Assembly: GCA_963772955.1 (NCBI GenBank)
Contig: CAVYZF010000009.1
Span: forward strand, 1,302,001 to 1,366,000
Length of the DNA stretch: 64,000 nt
DNA from: Gp6-AA40 sp963772955
Lineage (GTDB): Bacteria > Acidobacteriota > Vicinamibacteria > Vicinamibacterales > UBA2999
Reading direction: 5' to 3'
Shown here: positions 9,736 through 19,127 of the stretch, one piece after another
How the letters are laid out: each line of letters opens with the position of its first letter
Numbering within the stretch: the stretch's first letter is position 1
Translations under genes and position numbers: made by a program
Notes under the pieces: model-generated
Seen by the model: only the letters and a program-made list of their open reading frames with translations
Databases searched by the model: none
What the model was told of the DNA's origin: nothing

Positions 9736-11727
9736 CTACTCCGGACCAGCAGCGCCGCTCTGACCGCCGCGGCCGCCGCGACGGTCCGTCGGCTGTTGCG
9801 GCAGCGCGAGTGCGACAAGCTGCGCGCCTGAGGTCGCTGTGCCACGTACACCCATCACGACGAACTGCCGGCCGTTGTGCGCATACGTCATCGGCAAACT
9901 CACCTGCGGTCCCGGTAATGCTGTCTGCCAGATCTCTGCTCCGGTTGCCTTATCGTAGGCGTGGAACACAGCCTGCCCGGCTGGCCCTTCACCGGCGAGC
10001 AAGAGCGTTTTCGTCACGAGGAGGCCGGCCTGGGAGGGGCTGCCTGTTTTCGGGACGTTGAGCCCTTTCAACCGCGGGTGGTTCTTGATTTCCGACGGTG
10101 TGTCACCGTTCGGAATCATCCACGCGATGTCGCCTTTGTTCATGTTGTACGCCGTGATGCGGCCGTATGGCGGTTTCAGCAAGCGAAGGCCACCGAGCTG
10201 CGGAGCACCTCCGGCCATCGTGTAATCGGAGTCGAGCTTCGTCTGTGCCGGGTCGTTTTTGTTCAACCCGATGACGGCAGGGTTCGTGACTGAGGGGACG
10301 TAGACGAAACCGGTCTCTGGATCAGCGGCGCCCGAGTGCCAGTTCGCACCGCCTCCGAATCCGGGAGCGATGATGATGCCGCGGTTGGTCGACGTGACCA
10401 GAGTTGGTGGTGTGTATAGCGGGCCGATGCGATAGTTGCTGATCGCTTTGATAGCCTCGGCGCGCAGCTCCGGCGTGAAGTCGATCAGATCGTCGTGTGA
10501 GATCCCTTGAATGTCGAATGCGGGCGGCTTCGACGGGAAGGGCTGTGTCTTCGCCGTCTTCTCTCCCGGTACGTCCGACTGCGGCACCGGTCGCTCTTCC
10601 ATCGGCCACACCGGCCGGCCATTGCGGCGATCGAACACGTACGCGAAGCCCTGTTTCGTCAGCTGCACGATGATCGGGATCCGCTGTCCGTCGACAGTGA
10701 CATCCAGCAGAATCGGATGCGCCGGCATGTCGTAGTCCCAGATGTCGTGGTGAATCAACTGCTGGTGCCACACCTTCTTGCCGGTGCGTGCTTCTACAGC
10801 GACGAGACTGTTGCCATAGAGGTTGTCACCGTGGCGATGACCACCGTAGACATCGTTAGTCGGCGTCTCGATCGGGAGATAGACCAGACCGAGTTGCGAG
10901 TCAGCCGAAAACGGTCCCCACATGCCCGCGTTCCCCGTGTAGTCCGCCGACCCATTCTCCCAGGTTTCGTAACCAGGCTCGCCTTTGCGCGGCACTGTAT
11001 GGAACGCCCAGCGCTTCTTTCCGGTGCGAACGTCGAACGCCATCACGTCGGCCTTCGGATTCGCTTTGTTCACGCGAGTGCCTACGAGCATCGCGGGACC
11101 GATTACTACGGTGTCGCCCACGATCACCGGCGGTGAGCTGTTGCCGAGATAGCCGGTCAGGTCGGCGAATCGCTTGTCCTCGACTTCCTTGAACAGATCG
11201 ACGATGCCATCCTCGCCGAAGCCCGGACTCGGCTGACCGGTCTTCGCGTCGAGCGACACCAACTGGTAGCCCGGAGTGACCACGACGATGCGGCCCTCTT
11301 TGCCGTCGCTCCAGTAAGCGACGGCACGATGAATTTTGCGCGGCGAACGCTCGAAGCGAACTCCTTCGTCTGGCCGCCACATCCACAGCGTTTCACCATT
11401 GGCGGCGTTCGCGGCGACGACAGTCCTTCGCTGCCCGGCGGTGAAATACAACACCCCGTTCACCATGATGGGCGTCGCCTGCGTGGTCACCGTCTCGGCG
11501 GGCGAGCCGAAGTTGTCGAATTTCCATGTCCATGCGATCTGGAGGTTCTGGACGTTGGCGCGAGTGATCTGATCGAGTGGCGAGTACCTGGTGCTTCTTT
11601 CGTCGTTGCCGTAGCTGCGCCATTCTCCCGCGGGCGGGGCGGCGCTTTGACCATCACCGGTATACGGCCACACGAGCGCTGCTACGAGGAACCCAAGAAG
11701 CATGTGCCAAGGACGTGATCGCCCCAT
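9736..11727 (-). CDS. Periplasmic PQQ-dependent dehydrogenase
   Basis: A 663-aa quinoprotein with a signal peptide (to about residue 29) and the eight-bladed propeller of PQQ alcohol/glucose dehydrogenases. Visible landmarks are GEWRSYGNDERSTRYSPLDQ near the N-terminus, repeated blade motifs such as VVAANAANGETLWMWRPD and VYVPSVTNPAVIGLNK, and HHDIWDYDMPAHPILLDV in the active-site region. No CxxCH is present, so it needs a separate electron acceptor, probably one of the cytochromes in this locus. The start was placed at 11727, 8 bases after GGAGG. It is more distant from the 1-340 and 22.2-kb dehydrogenases than those are from each other. Confidence 0.85.
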   Translation of the reverse strand: MGRSRPWHMLLGFLVAALVWPYTGDGQSAAPPAGEWRSYGNDERSTRYSPLDQITRANVQNLQIAWTWKFDNFGSPAETVTTQATPIMVNGVLYFTAGQRRTVVAANAANGETLWMWRPDEGVRFERSPRKIHRAVAYWSDGKEGRIVVVTPGYQLVSLDAKTGQPSPGFGEDGIVDLFKEVEDKRFADLTGYLGNSSPPVIVGDTVVIGPAMLVGTRVNKANPKADVMAFDVRTGKKRWAFHTVPRKGEPGYETWENGSADYTGNAGMWGPFSADSQLGLVYLPIETPTNDVYGGHRHGDNLYGNSLVAVEARTGKKVWHQQLIHHDIWDYDMPAHPILLDVTVDGQRIPIIVQLTKQGFAYVFDRRNGRPVWPMEERPVPQSDVPGEKTAKTQPFPSKPPAFDIQGISHDDLIDFTPELRAEAIKAISNYRIGPLYTPPTLVTSTNRGIIIAPGFGGGANWHSGAADPETGFVYVPSVTNPAVIGLNKNDPAQTKLDSDYTMAGGAPQLGGLRLLKPPYGRITAYNMNKGDIAWMIPNGDTPSEIKNHPRLKGLNVPKTGSPSQAGLLVTKTLLLAGEGPAGQAVFHAYDKATGAEIWQTALPGPQVSLPMTYAHNGRQFVVMGVRGTATSGAQLVALALPQQPTDRRGGRGGQSGAAGPE

Positions 11728-11898
11728 CGACGAATCCTCCAGACGGAATGGACTTGAATGGCGGATGTTACAGCGCCGATCCCGGAGCACAACGCGGATG
11801 ATGGATCTTTCAGCAGTGTTCAGGGTTTTTCGTCGGTGTAGACCTGGTATGCCCGCTTCCTGAAGGGCTTTCAGTGGCGCGTACGAAGGCAGCGGGAC

Positions 11899-14067
11899 TT
11901 AGTTGGCCGATTGTATGGCTGTCAGCCAGTTCACCATGACAGTAATGGGGATGCTGTCGGTGTTCTCGACTGCATTGAAAAGGAACCTTTGTCCGTCCCG
12001 ACTTGCGACGTAGAAGTTTCGCGCCTGCCACACGTCTCCAGCGAGTGGAGGAGTGAATAGGGGAACTGGCGTGCCAGGTGAACGCACCCCCGCCGACCCA
12101 AACTCGACGGACATGACGCGTCGGTCGGTCGAGAGGTACAACAGTTCAGAACCTCCGCGCGCCCATGAGGGCCCAGCGCCTCCACCGACGGAGAGAATGC
12201 GTTTGCTTCCGAGCACAGGAAATTCCTGCGCGTAGACCTCCAGTGCGCCAGACTCGTCCGACGTGTAGGCGATCCATCGCCCATCGGGTGAGATACTCGC
12301 CTGTCGCTCGGACGCGGGCGTCGCGAGGAGCGGCACGGGCTTATCCGCGCCGTTATCTGTCAGAGGCAACAGCCAGAGATCCAACCCGGACTGCGCGTCC
12401 ATTCGGCTGAAGACCAGATATCCTCCATCAGGCGACCAATCTTGTAATGTCTTTCGCTGGCCGTCGACGAAAAGCGTTCGTTCGTCGGCGGGCCCAATGA
12501 GGTTGCGCACACGAATCTCGAGACCCTTCGTGACGTACGCGACCTTGGTGTTGTCGGGAGAGACAATCGGACCGATGCCGTCCGGTTCCAGCCGCGTCGA
12601 CACATTGCGGTCCAGATCGACCAGCCACAGGCCCGGATCCTCCGACGCCCGGCCGGAAGCCAGCAGAGAACGTTCATCGGATGACAGCGCCGGGTTATGA
12701 AATGACAGCGGCGTTGGTAGCGCCGCGATCCGGCGACCGGTCCTGTCAAACCATGTGAGCTGCTGCATGGCAGACGAGGGTCTGAAACTGAGCACGCCGC
12801 CCGAGACCGAAACCGGATCAACAGCGGGCAGACGCGGTTCGGGAACATTGGTAGTGACGACGCGCGGCTGGTCGGTGAACTCCAGGGTCGCCGCGTTGAA
12901 GGATCGAGCGAGCAGCGTATTGTGCTGCACATATAAGAGGTGTCCGGATTGCGAGTAGACCGCGCCTCCAATGTCTGGAAGCAAAAGCCGGCTGGCTTCC
13001 TGGGGATCCACTGAGTCGAGCCATGTGCCCTTCTTCTTGGGATCTTTGGACAGCACGGTATAGAGGAAGCGGCGGCCGTCCGGAAGAAGTTGCGGCCACG
13101 CATGTACCGTTTCGAAGCCAGGATCGATGCTCGTCAGCTGCGAGAGTTCGCCTCCCTTCACGAACACCGCGTAAATGCCGCGCCCCGAATCAGCGACCAG
13201 GATCAGGTCCTCTCTCCCCCATGTACCGCTGTTAGGCCCGACGATCGCGGAGGTGATCTTGCGCGGAGGTCCCCCGGACAGGGACACGACCATGAGGTTG
13301 TTGCCGACGAAATAGCCAAGCGCGTCTGCCTGCGGAGACCAAAACGGTTTGGAAGCGCCCTCAGTTCCTTCTATCGGCCGGGGCTCGGACGAACTCAAAA
13401 GACGAACCCAGATCAACGACTTTTCCGATGATCGGTCGCGAGCGACAAACGCCATCCGGTGACCGTCAGGGGACAAGATGCCACCAGACATGAGAATGGT
13501 GCCATCCGGCGGAATTTGGGCCAGCCGGATCGCATTTCCGGGCGCACGTGTGACCCGCGACGCCTCATTTCCCCAAATGGTTGCCAGGGTGGCTATCCCC
13601 GCTACAGCTCCGGCTGCTGCCCCCAAAAACCATGGACGACGGCGTGACGCTCGCGTATTGGCAACGGCGATGGGCTCAGGCAGCGTCGGAGCCGCCGGCG
13701 GCACCTCTGGGCGGACAGCCTTCACGGACCCAATGAATTGATAGCCGCGCCGAGGCAGGGTTACGACGAATCGTGGGTTGCTCGGATCGTCGCCGAGCGC
13801 CCGCCGGAGCACGGATATCCCATGAGTGAGGCTATCATCAGAGACGAAGGCGTCGGACCATCCCGCTCGGATGAGCGCATCCTTGTCCACGATCTGGTTC
13901 TGGTGCCGCAGAAAGCAGACGAGCAGATCGAACACACGAGACGGTAAACCAATCGGTTCCTCTTCTTGCGAGAAGCGTCTGGCGGGAACGTCTACACGAA
14001 ACGGACCGAACTCATACGCCTCGACCGAATCAGTTCCAGCGTGAATGCCCGTTTCCTGTGATGGCAT
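11899..14067 (-). CDS. Winged-helix DNA-binding protein with membrane segment and PD40/TolB-like propeller
   Basis: A 722-aa one-component regulator of the CadC/ToxR layout. An OmpR-type winged helix is at about 17-112 (YEFGPFRVDVPARRFSQ to TLPRRGYQFIGSV). A single membrane helix follows at about 140-165 (RRRPWFLGAAAGAVAGIATL), then a periplasmic TolB-like propeller of PD40 repeats (SPDGHRMAFVARD, SPDNTKVAYVTKG, SPDGRWIAYTSDE). The propeller probably senses a periplasmic signal and the cytoplasmic domain binds DNA. It sits inside the catabolic locus and is the only DNA-binding regulator there, so it is the best candidate for controlling both arms. Confidence 0.85.
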   Translation of the reverse strand: MPSQETGIHAGTDSVEAYEFGPFRVDVPARRFSQEEEPIGLPSRVFDLLVCFLRHQNQIVDKDALIRAGWSDAFVSDDSLTHGISVLRRALGDDPSNPRFVVTLPRRGYQFIGSVKAVRPEVPPAAPTLPEPIAVANTRASRRRPWFLGAAAGAVAGIATLATIWGNEASRVTRAPGNAIRLAQIPPDGTILMSGGILSPDGHRMAFVARDRSSEKSLIWVRLLSSSEPRPIEGTEGASKPFWSPQADALGYFVGNNLMVVSLSGGPPRKITSAIVGPNSGTWGREDLILVADSGRGIYAVFVKGGELSQLTSIDPGFETVHAWPQLLPDGRRFLYTVLSKDPKKKGTWLDSVDPQEASRLLLPDIGGAVYSQSGHLLYVQHNTLLARSFNAATLEFTDQPRVVTTNVPEPRLPAVDPVSVSGGVLSFRPSSAMQQLTWFDRTGRRIAALPTPLSFHNPALSSDERSLLASGRASEDPGLWLVDLDRNVSTRLEPDGIGPIVSPDNTKVAYVTKGLEIRVRNLIGPADERTLFVDGQRKTLQDWSPDGGYLVFSRMDAQSGLDLWLLPLTDNGADKPVPLLATPASERQASISPDGRWIAYTSDESGALEVYAQEFPVLGSKRILSVGGGAGPSWARGGSELLYLSTDRRVMSVEFGSAGVRSPGTPVPLFTPPLAGDVWQARNFYVASRDGQRFLFNAVENTDSIPITVMVNWLTAIQSAN

Positions 14068-14230
14068 GGATTCCCGACTCTCCCGAGTCGTGCCCGTGTT
14101 CTGCGTCGTGCCTCCATAGGTCCGACCGCAGGGGCCGAGTCTAGCCTATGTGCCGAGGCTCGGCAATCTGGGGAGTGCTTGATGGATCGGTTCGGAGCTT
14201 TTCCCAACACTTCGGACAATTCGCAGGATT

Positions 14231-16405
14231 TCAGCGGTGATCGGTGGACCGCTCGTAGAGGCGCAGCCGTTCGCGAATTTCTCGGGCAGCGTCGTTATTT
14301 CCCGCCAAGACTGCCAGGTCGATTGCGCGCCGGGCAAGCTCCGTGGCTTCTTGAAAGCGTTGGGCTGAGGCAAGCGCCACGGCAGATACGTCCAGCGCCT
14401 GCCACGAGGGGACTGCAGCCGAGCGTAGAGCGCGTTCAGCCAGTAGCACAGCTTCTTCCGGATTTCGCGTCGAAGGGTCGGTGGACGTGGCGAGCAGCCA
14501 TGCGAGTTCCATCAACACTTCGCGCCAATAGGGAACCGACTGCAACGCTTCACGGTAGTGACGGACGGCCTCTGCCACGTTTCCTTGCGCTTTGAAGGCG
14601 AGGGCCAGCCCATAGTGTGAGTCGGCGTGCTTACTGTCTAGTCGAAGCGCATCTTGATAGTGTGTGATCGCGTCCTCGAGCTTGCCCTGAGTCTGCAAGA
14701 GCACGCCGAAGTTGTGGTGAGCTGACACATCGTCGGGCGCAAGTTGGATCGCCCGCTCGTAGGCGCGTGCGGCATCCTCCAGGCGACCCTCGCGATACAG
14801 GATGATGCCGCGCGCCCGATGGGCATTCGCATAGAGAGGATCGAGTCCGATGGCGCGATCGAATTCGACCATCGCGTCTTGTCGGCGGCCCTGGAGCAGT
14901 CGGACACTGCCAAGGTTGTAATGCGCGCTCGCTGAATTGCGGATCCGGATGGTTTCGGCAAAATGCGAGGCAGCACCCTCGAGGTTACCGGACCCCGCAT
15001 AGAGCAGCGCAACATCGTCGTGTAACGAGGCATTGTCGGGTTCTGCGCGAAGCATCATCTCGTAGCCCTTTATGTTCTCCGGGCGAAGATGGGTCTGCAG
15101 TGCCCTCGTCAGCGTCACGCGATCCTGTGCCGTCCGCGGTACCACCTGGAACCAGAGCTCGGCCATCTCGTCGGACGTGCGCTGTCCAAAGAGGACGGTG
15201 TGGGGAGGACGATGTGGATTTCGCGCGTTCGCTTCCGAGTTGTCGTAGACCCAGCGTGCGGTCACGGTTGTCCCGGCGGGGAGCGAGACCGGCTTGGCGT
15301 AACGATAGACGCCCTGCCAATTGAAGTCCCAATCCCGGATATAGACGAGCGGCACACGCGTTCCATCGGGGAGAACGGCGAAACCTTCAACCTCCCTCGC
15401 GAGGTTGTGAGCGTGTGGCTGCACGGTGAACACGTCGAGATCGACAGGCGTGCGGAACGAATTCGTGACTTCGTATCGCGACGCACCCGCCGGGATCTCG
15501 AGGTCCTGTCGCGTCAACCTGAGGAGCGCAGGCACGCGTGTCGGTGGAGTGTCGGTGAAGTAGAGGCCCACGCTCACGCGCACCGATTCCTGTTTTCCAG
15601 TGGGTCGAAGGTGAAGCATGAGCACGAGATCGCTGTTGCTCTCGATCGGAAATGCCATTCCCGCGGGCGCACGATACGGGGTGTGGCCGGGTGCCCAATC
15701 GAGGAAGAACCCATCCGGGGCCATCGTGGTGTGAGCGATCAATCCTTCGTATCCGGGCGCCGGGTCCTCATGATCGAGATGCCGGGACGTGCCCGTCTGG
15801 TCGATCTCCATCGTCGCGTGATGCAGCGCTGGAGAATTGTCGGCGCGCAACTCCCACGCGGTGACGAAGCGCCTTTGCGAAATGGGGATCGGGATAACGA
15901 AGTGACGATATACGTCGTCGCCGCCAGCGTTGAGCTCGAACGCGCTATCCATCGTCAGGACGACGTCGGGCGTTCCTAGTTGCCACTGACCACTCAGCGA
16001 CGGTGGCCGCGGCATCCTGGCGGCATCTCCGAGCGGCGTACCTGAAGTCACCCACCGTTGGATCACGTCGATTTGCGCCTCTGACAATCGTCGTGAATCG
16101 ACGAAGTCACCGTGTCCTGGTTCCGGTTTCCAGGGCGGCATGTACCGGCGTCGAACGACGTCAGCTACGCGATCCGCTCGGCCTTTCACATCTTCATATG
16201 TGAGGAGGCTGAACGGTGCCGGGCCGTTGGGGCGATGACAGGAGACGCAGTTGTCGAAGACGATCGGTGCAATGTCACTCGCGAAGGTGACGCCACCCGT
16301 CTGTGCCATGAGGGCCTGGGGAGCCCACAAGCCGAGCGCCGCCAAAACGACGGTCGCCCCTGCCGCAAACAGTACACGGTAGATGCGGCTCGGCAGAGCT
16401 GTCAT
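14231..16405 (-). CDS. c-type cytochrome / copper-monooxygenase-like / TPR fusion protein
   Basis: A 724-aa secreted protein. After a signal peptide (1-34) there is a single-haem cytochrome segment with CVSCHRPNGPAPFSL (53-67). Next comes a domain resembling the C-terminal half of copper type II ascorbate-dependent monooxygenases, with His-containing motifs ALHHATMEID, LMLHLRPTGK and FTVQPHAHNLAREV. The C-terminal 250 residues are tetratricopeptide repeats (ASAHYNLGSVRLLQGRRQDA, VSAHHNFGVLLQTQGKLEDA). Whether copper is bound depends on the His/Met set, which looks largely retained. The start was set at 16405 (signal peptide); in-frame starts upstream at 16432 and 16468 are less likely. Confidence 0.8.
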   Translation of the reverse strand: MTALPSRIYRVLFAAGATVVLAALGLWAPQALMAQTGGVTFASDIAPIVFDNCVSCHRPNGPAPFSLLTYEDVKGRADRVADVVRRRYMPPWKPEPGHGDFVDSRRLSEAQIDVIQRWVTSGTPLGDAARMPRPPSLSGQWQLGTPDVVLTMDSAFELNAGGDDVYRHFVIPIPISQRRFVTAWELRADNSPALHHATMEIDQTGTSRHLDHEDPAPGYEGLIAHTTMAPDGFFLDWAPGHTPYRAPAGMAFPIESNSDLVLMLHLRPTGKQESVRVSVGLYFTDTPPTRVPALLRLTRQDLEIPAGASRYEVTNSFRTPVDLDVFTVQPHAHNLAREVEGFAVLPDGTRVPLVYIRDWDFNWQGVYRYAKPVSLPAGTTVTARWVYDNSEANARNPHRPPHTVLFGQRTSDEMAELWFQVVPRTAQDRVTLTRALQTHLRPENIKGYEMMLRAEPDNASLHDDVALLYAGSGNLEGAASHFAETIRIRNSASAHYNLGSVRLLQGRRQDAMVEFDRAIGLDPLYANAHRARGIILYREGRLEDAARAYERAIQLAPDDVSAHHNFGVLLQTQGKLEDAITHYQDALRLDSKHADSHYGLALAFKAQGNVAEAVRHYREALQSVPYWREVLMELAWLLATSTDPSTRNPEEAVLLAERALRSAAVPSWQALDVSAVALASAQRFQEATELARRAIDLAVLAGNNDAAREIRERLRLYERSTDHR

Positions 16406-16523
16406 GTGCGGCTTTCCCCAGAGGGCCAACATCAGTGTGTGCCTGGCACCTGATTCTGCCCCGACCAAGCCCTCGAGGAAAGGGGCGGCGAATCGGAAAG
16501 GCGGGAGTTCGGCGTTTTTCCGA

Positions 16524-16548
16524 GTTTTTCCCCGCAGCCTTCAGGACT
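16524..16548 (+). promoter_or_regulatory. Shared upstream motif, copy A
   Basis: GTTTTTC followed by 9 bases and TTCAGGACT, 33 bases before the DUF1592 start at 16581. Similar copies lie at 22027, 26817 and 30626, each ahead of a plus-arm transcription unit. TATAAG lies about 20 bases downstream. Probably a promoter element or regulator site; the binding factor is unknown. Confidence 0.5.
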
Positions 16549-16580
16549 ACTGTTCCCGGCCCCCGCTATAAGCAATCGGG

Positions 16581-19127
16581 ATGATGGGTGTGACGTCCAT
16601 AAAGCGGTGGACGTGTCTATCGCTACTGGCGGCGGGGGTGCTGGGAGTTGCCACACTGACCTCGAGCGTAGTGCCGTTGGTCGCGCAGACGCCAGGTCCG
16701 GCACGAGTCCCTCCGACCGCCGTGGCGGCGGCGCCTCATCGCGCCATGCTGAAGACGCATTGCGTGACTTGCCACAACACGAGGCTTCGCACGGCGGGAC
16801 TGGCGCTCGATGCTCCCGAGATGGCCGACGTCGCAGCGCGGCCCGATGTGTGGGAGAAGGTGCTGCAAAAGGTCAGGATGGGAGCCATGCCTCCCTCCGG
16901 CCTCCCGCGGCCTCAGAAGCCTGCGATAGATGCGTTTCTTGCTTGGCTTGAAAACGAGCTGGACCGAGCGGCGGTAACTCACCCCAATCCGGGGCGTACC
17001 GCCAGCGTGCACCGGCTCAATCGCTCAGAGTACAGAAACGCCATCCGTGATCTCCTCGGTCTGGATCTCGACGTCGACTCGCTTCTCCCGGCAGATGACG
17101 CCGACAAGAACGGGTTCGACAACGTGGCGGCCAATCTGTCGGTGTCTCCGGCCTTGCTCGATCGGTATCTCTCAGCTGCCCGACGCCTCAGTCGCTTGGC
17201 GCTCGGGATTCCTCCGGTCGGGCCTCTGACCGACACCTACAAGGCGCCGGTCCTTCTGGATCAAAACGGGCCGGTGAGCGAGGACCTGCCCTTTGGCTCA
17301 CGCGGCGGGCTGGCGATTCAACATTACTTTCCCGTCGATGGAGAGTACAGGGTCACGGTACGCCTGCGCCGCCAACTGTATGACTACATTGTCGGGCTTG
17401 GAGCGCCGCATCGTCTCGAGGCTCGTGTCGACGGAGCGTTGGTACTTGCGGCGACTGTTGGTGGAACAAGGGGAACGCCTCCGCCTGCGAGCTTCGTCGG
17501 TGAGGTGTTCGGCGACGCAGAGTGGGAGCACTTCGCGCTGACCGCTGACGAGGGTCTGGAGGCGCGATTTCGCGCCAAGGCCGGTCTGCGGACTGTGGGT
17601 GTCGCGTTCATATCGCGGCGAGTAGAGGTCGAGGACGGCGTCACGCCGCCGAAGGGGACTGGCCGCCAGGAAGAGCGGGACGAGATGCTCGAGGGCAATC
17701 CCGCGATCGACAGCGTGTCGATAGATGGGCCCAACGTGGTCGATGGTCCCGGAGATACGCCGAGTCGTCGCGCGATACTGGTGTGCGTGCCGAGAGTCGC
17801 CACCGAGGAAACCGGTTGTGCGCGACGGATCCTTTCTTCAATCGCCCGGCGTGCCTATCGCCGGCCGGTAACGGATCGGGAGGTGGCAGTCCTGATCGAT
17901 TTCTTCGATGAGGGGCGAAAGGGCGGTAGCTTCGACAGCGGCCTGCAATTCGGCGTCGAGCGAATTCTCGCGGATCCAAACTTCTTCTTCCGGGTAGAGC
18001 GTGAGCCGCTGAAGGTAGCGTCCGGCACACCGTACCGGCTGTCTGACCTCGAGCTCGCTTCGCGTCTGTCGTTCTTTCTGTGGTCCAGCGTACCCGACGA
18101 GGAACTCCTCGAGGCGGCAAGTCACGGACGCCTCAAGGAACCGGCTGTATTGGAGCGACAGGTGAAGCGCATGCTGGCGTCGCCGGTTGCCAGAACGGCG
18201 CTCACGCGTAACTTCGCCGCGCAGTGGCTCCAGTTGCGGCAACTCCGGAACATGTCGCCGAGCGACGAGTTTCAGGAATTTGACGAGAACCTCCGGCAGG
18301 CCTTCGAGCGCGAGACGATGCTGCTCGTCGAGCACACCCTTCGAGAGGACGCGAGTGTGCTGGACCTGATCGGCGCGAACTATACCTTCGTGAATGAACG
18401 GCTGGCGCGTCATTACCGGATACCTAACGTTCGTGGTCAGCGCTTTCGTCGTGTCGTACTCGAGGGTAACGAGCAGCGCGGGGGACTGCTGGGACACGGC
18501 AGCATTCTGACTGTTACGTCTTATCCAAACCGGACGTCGCCAGTTCTGAGAGGCAAGTGGCTTCTCGAGAACATTCTTGGCACGCCACCGCCACCGCCGC
18601 CGCCGGACGTGCCCGGTTTGCCGGAGCAGGGCCCGGGTGGAGCGAGAGCGTCGGTGCGCGAGCGTCTGGAGCAGCATCGCAAGAACCCGACGTGTGCGGC
18701 ATGCCACGCGCCGATGGATCCACTCGGGTTCGCGCTCGAACACTACGACGCCGTTGGTGCCTGGCGAATGACGGGAGAGGGCGGAGCTCCTGTCGACGCA
18801 AGTGGACGACTGCCCGATGGAGCCACGGTCGACGGGTTGAAGGGCCTTCAAAGCCTGCTGATGTCGAGGCCGGAACAATTCGCGGGGACTGTCACTGAAA
18901 AGCTCTTGTCATACGCGCTCGGACGCGAGCTCGAGTACCACGATATGCCCGTGGTGCGTCGAATCGTTCGTGACTCGGCCTCGAGCGGTTATCGATGGTC
19001 GTCCCTGATCACAGGTATCGCCAAGAGCGCTTCGTTTCAGATGCGAATGTCACGTGGCGACGGCCCACGATCTGCGGTTGCTGCCCCAGTAGCCGAGATG
19101 CCAGGTCACCGGAGGATCGCCGAATGA
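16581..19127 (+). CDS. DUF1592 multidomain (DUF1587/1592/1595/1588/1585) cytochrome-like protein
   Basis: An 848-aa paralogue of the 2529-4979 gene on the opposite strand. It has a signal peptide (to about residue 35), CVTCHNTRLR (61-70), MPPSGLPRPQKPAIDAFLAW, DUF1587 (HRLNRSEYRNAIRDLLGLDL), DUF1592 (LASRLSFFLWSSVPDEELLE), the second haem-like site CAACHAPMDPLGFALEHYD in DUF1588, and DUF1585 with LLSYALGRELEYHDMPVVRR. It is first in the plus-arm operon and its stop overlaps the DUF1552 start (ATGA). The start codon has a second ATG immediately after it. Function is as for its paralogue: a periplasmic redox protein of unknown substrate. Confidence 0.87.
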   Translation: MMGVTSIKRWTCLSLLAAGVLGVATLTSSVVPLVAQTPGPARVPPTAVAAAPHRAMLKTHCVTCHNTRLRTAGLALDAPEMADVAARPDVWEKVLQKVRMGAMPPSGLPRPQKPAIDAFLAWLENELDRAAVTHPNPGRTASVHRLNRSEYRNAIRDLLGLDLDVDSLLPADDADKNGFDNVAANLSVSPALLDRYLSAARRLSRLALGIPPVGPLTDTYKAPVLLDQNGPVSEDLPFGSRGGLAIQHYFPVDGEYRVTVRLRRQLYDYIVGLGAPHRLEARVDGALVLAATVGGTRGTPPPASFVGEVFGDAEWEHFALTADEGLEARFRAKAGLRTVGVAFISRRVEVEDGVTPPKGTGRQEERDEMLEGNPAIDSVSIDGPNVVDGPGDTPSRRAILVCVPRVATEETGCARRILSSIARRAYRRPVTDREVAVLIDFFDEGRKGGSFDSGLQFGVERILADPNFFFRVEREPLKVASGTPYRLSDLELASRLSFFLWSSVPDEELLEAASHGRLKEPAVLERQVKRMLASPVARTALTRNFAAQWLQLRQLRNMSPSDEFQEFDENLRQAFERETMLLVEHTLREDASVLDLIGANYTFVNERLARHYRIPNVRGQRFRRVVLEGNEQRGGLLGHGSILTVTSYPNRTSPVLRGKWLLENILGTPPPPPPPDVPGLPEQGPGGARASVRERLEQHRKNPTCAACHAPMDPLGFALEHYDAVGAWRMTGEGGAPVDASGRLPDGATVDGLKGLQSLLMSRPEQFAGTVTEKLLSYALGRELEYHDMPVVRRIVRDSASSGYRWSSLITGIAKSASFQMRMSRGDGPRSAVAAPVAEMPGHRRIAE

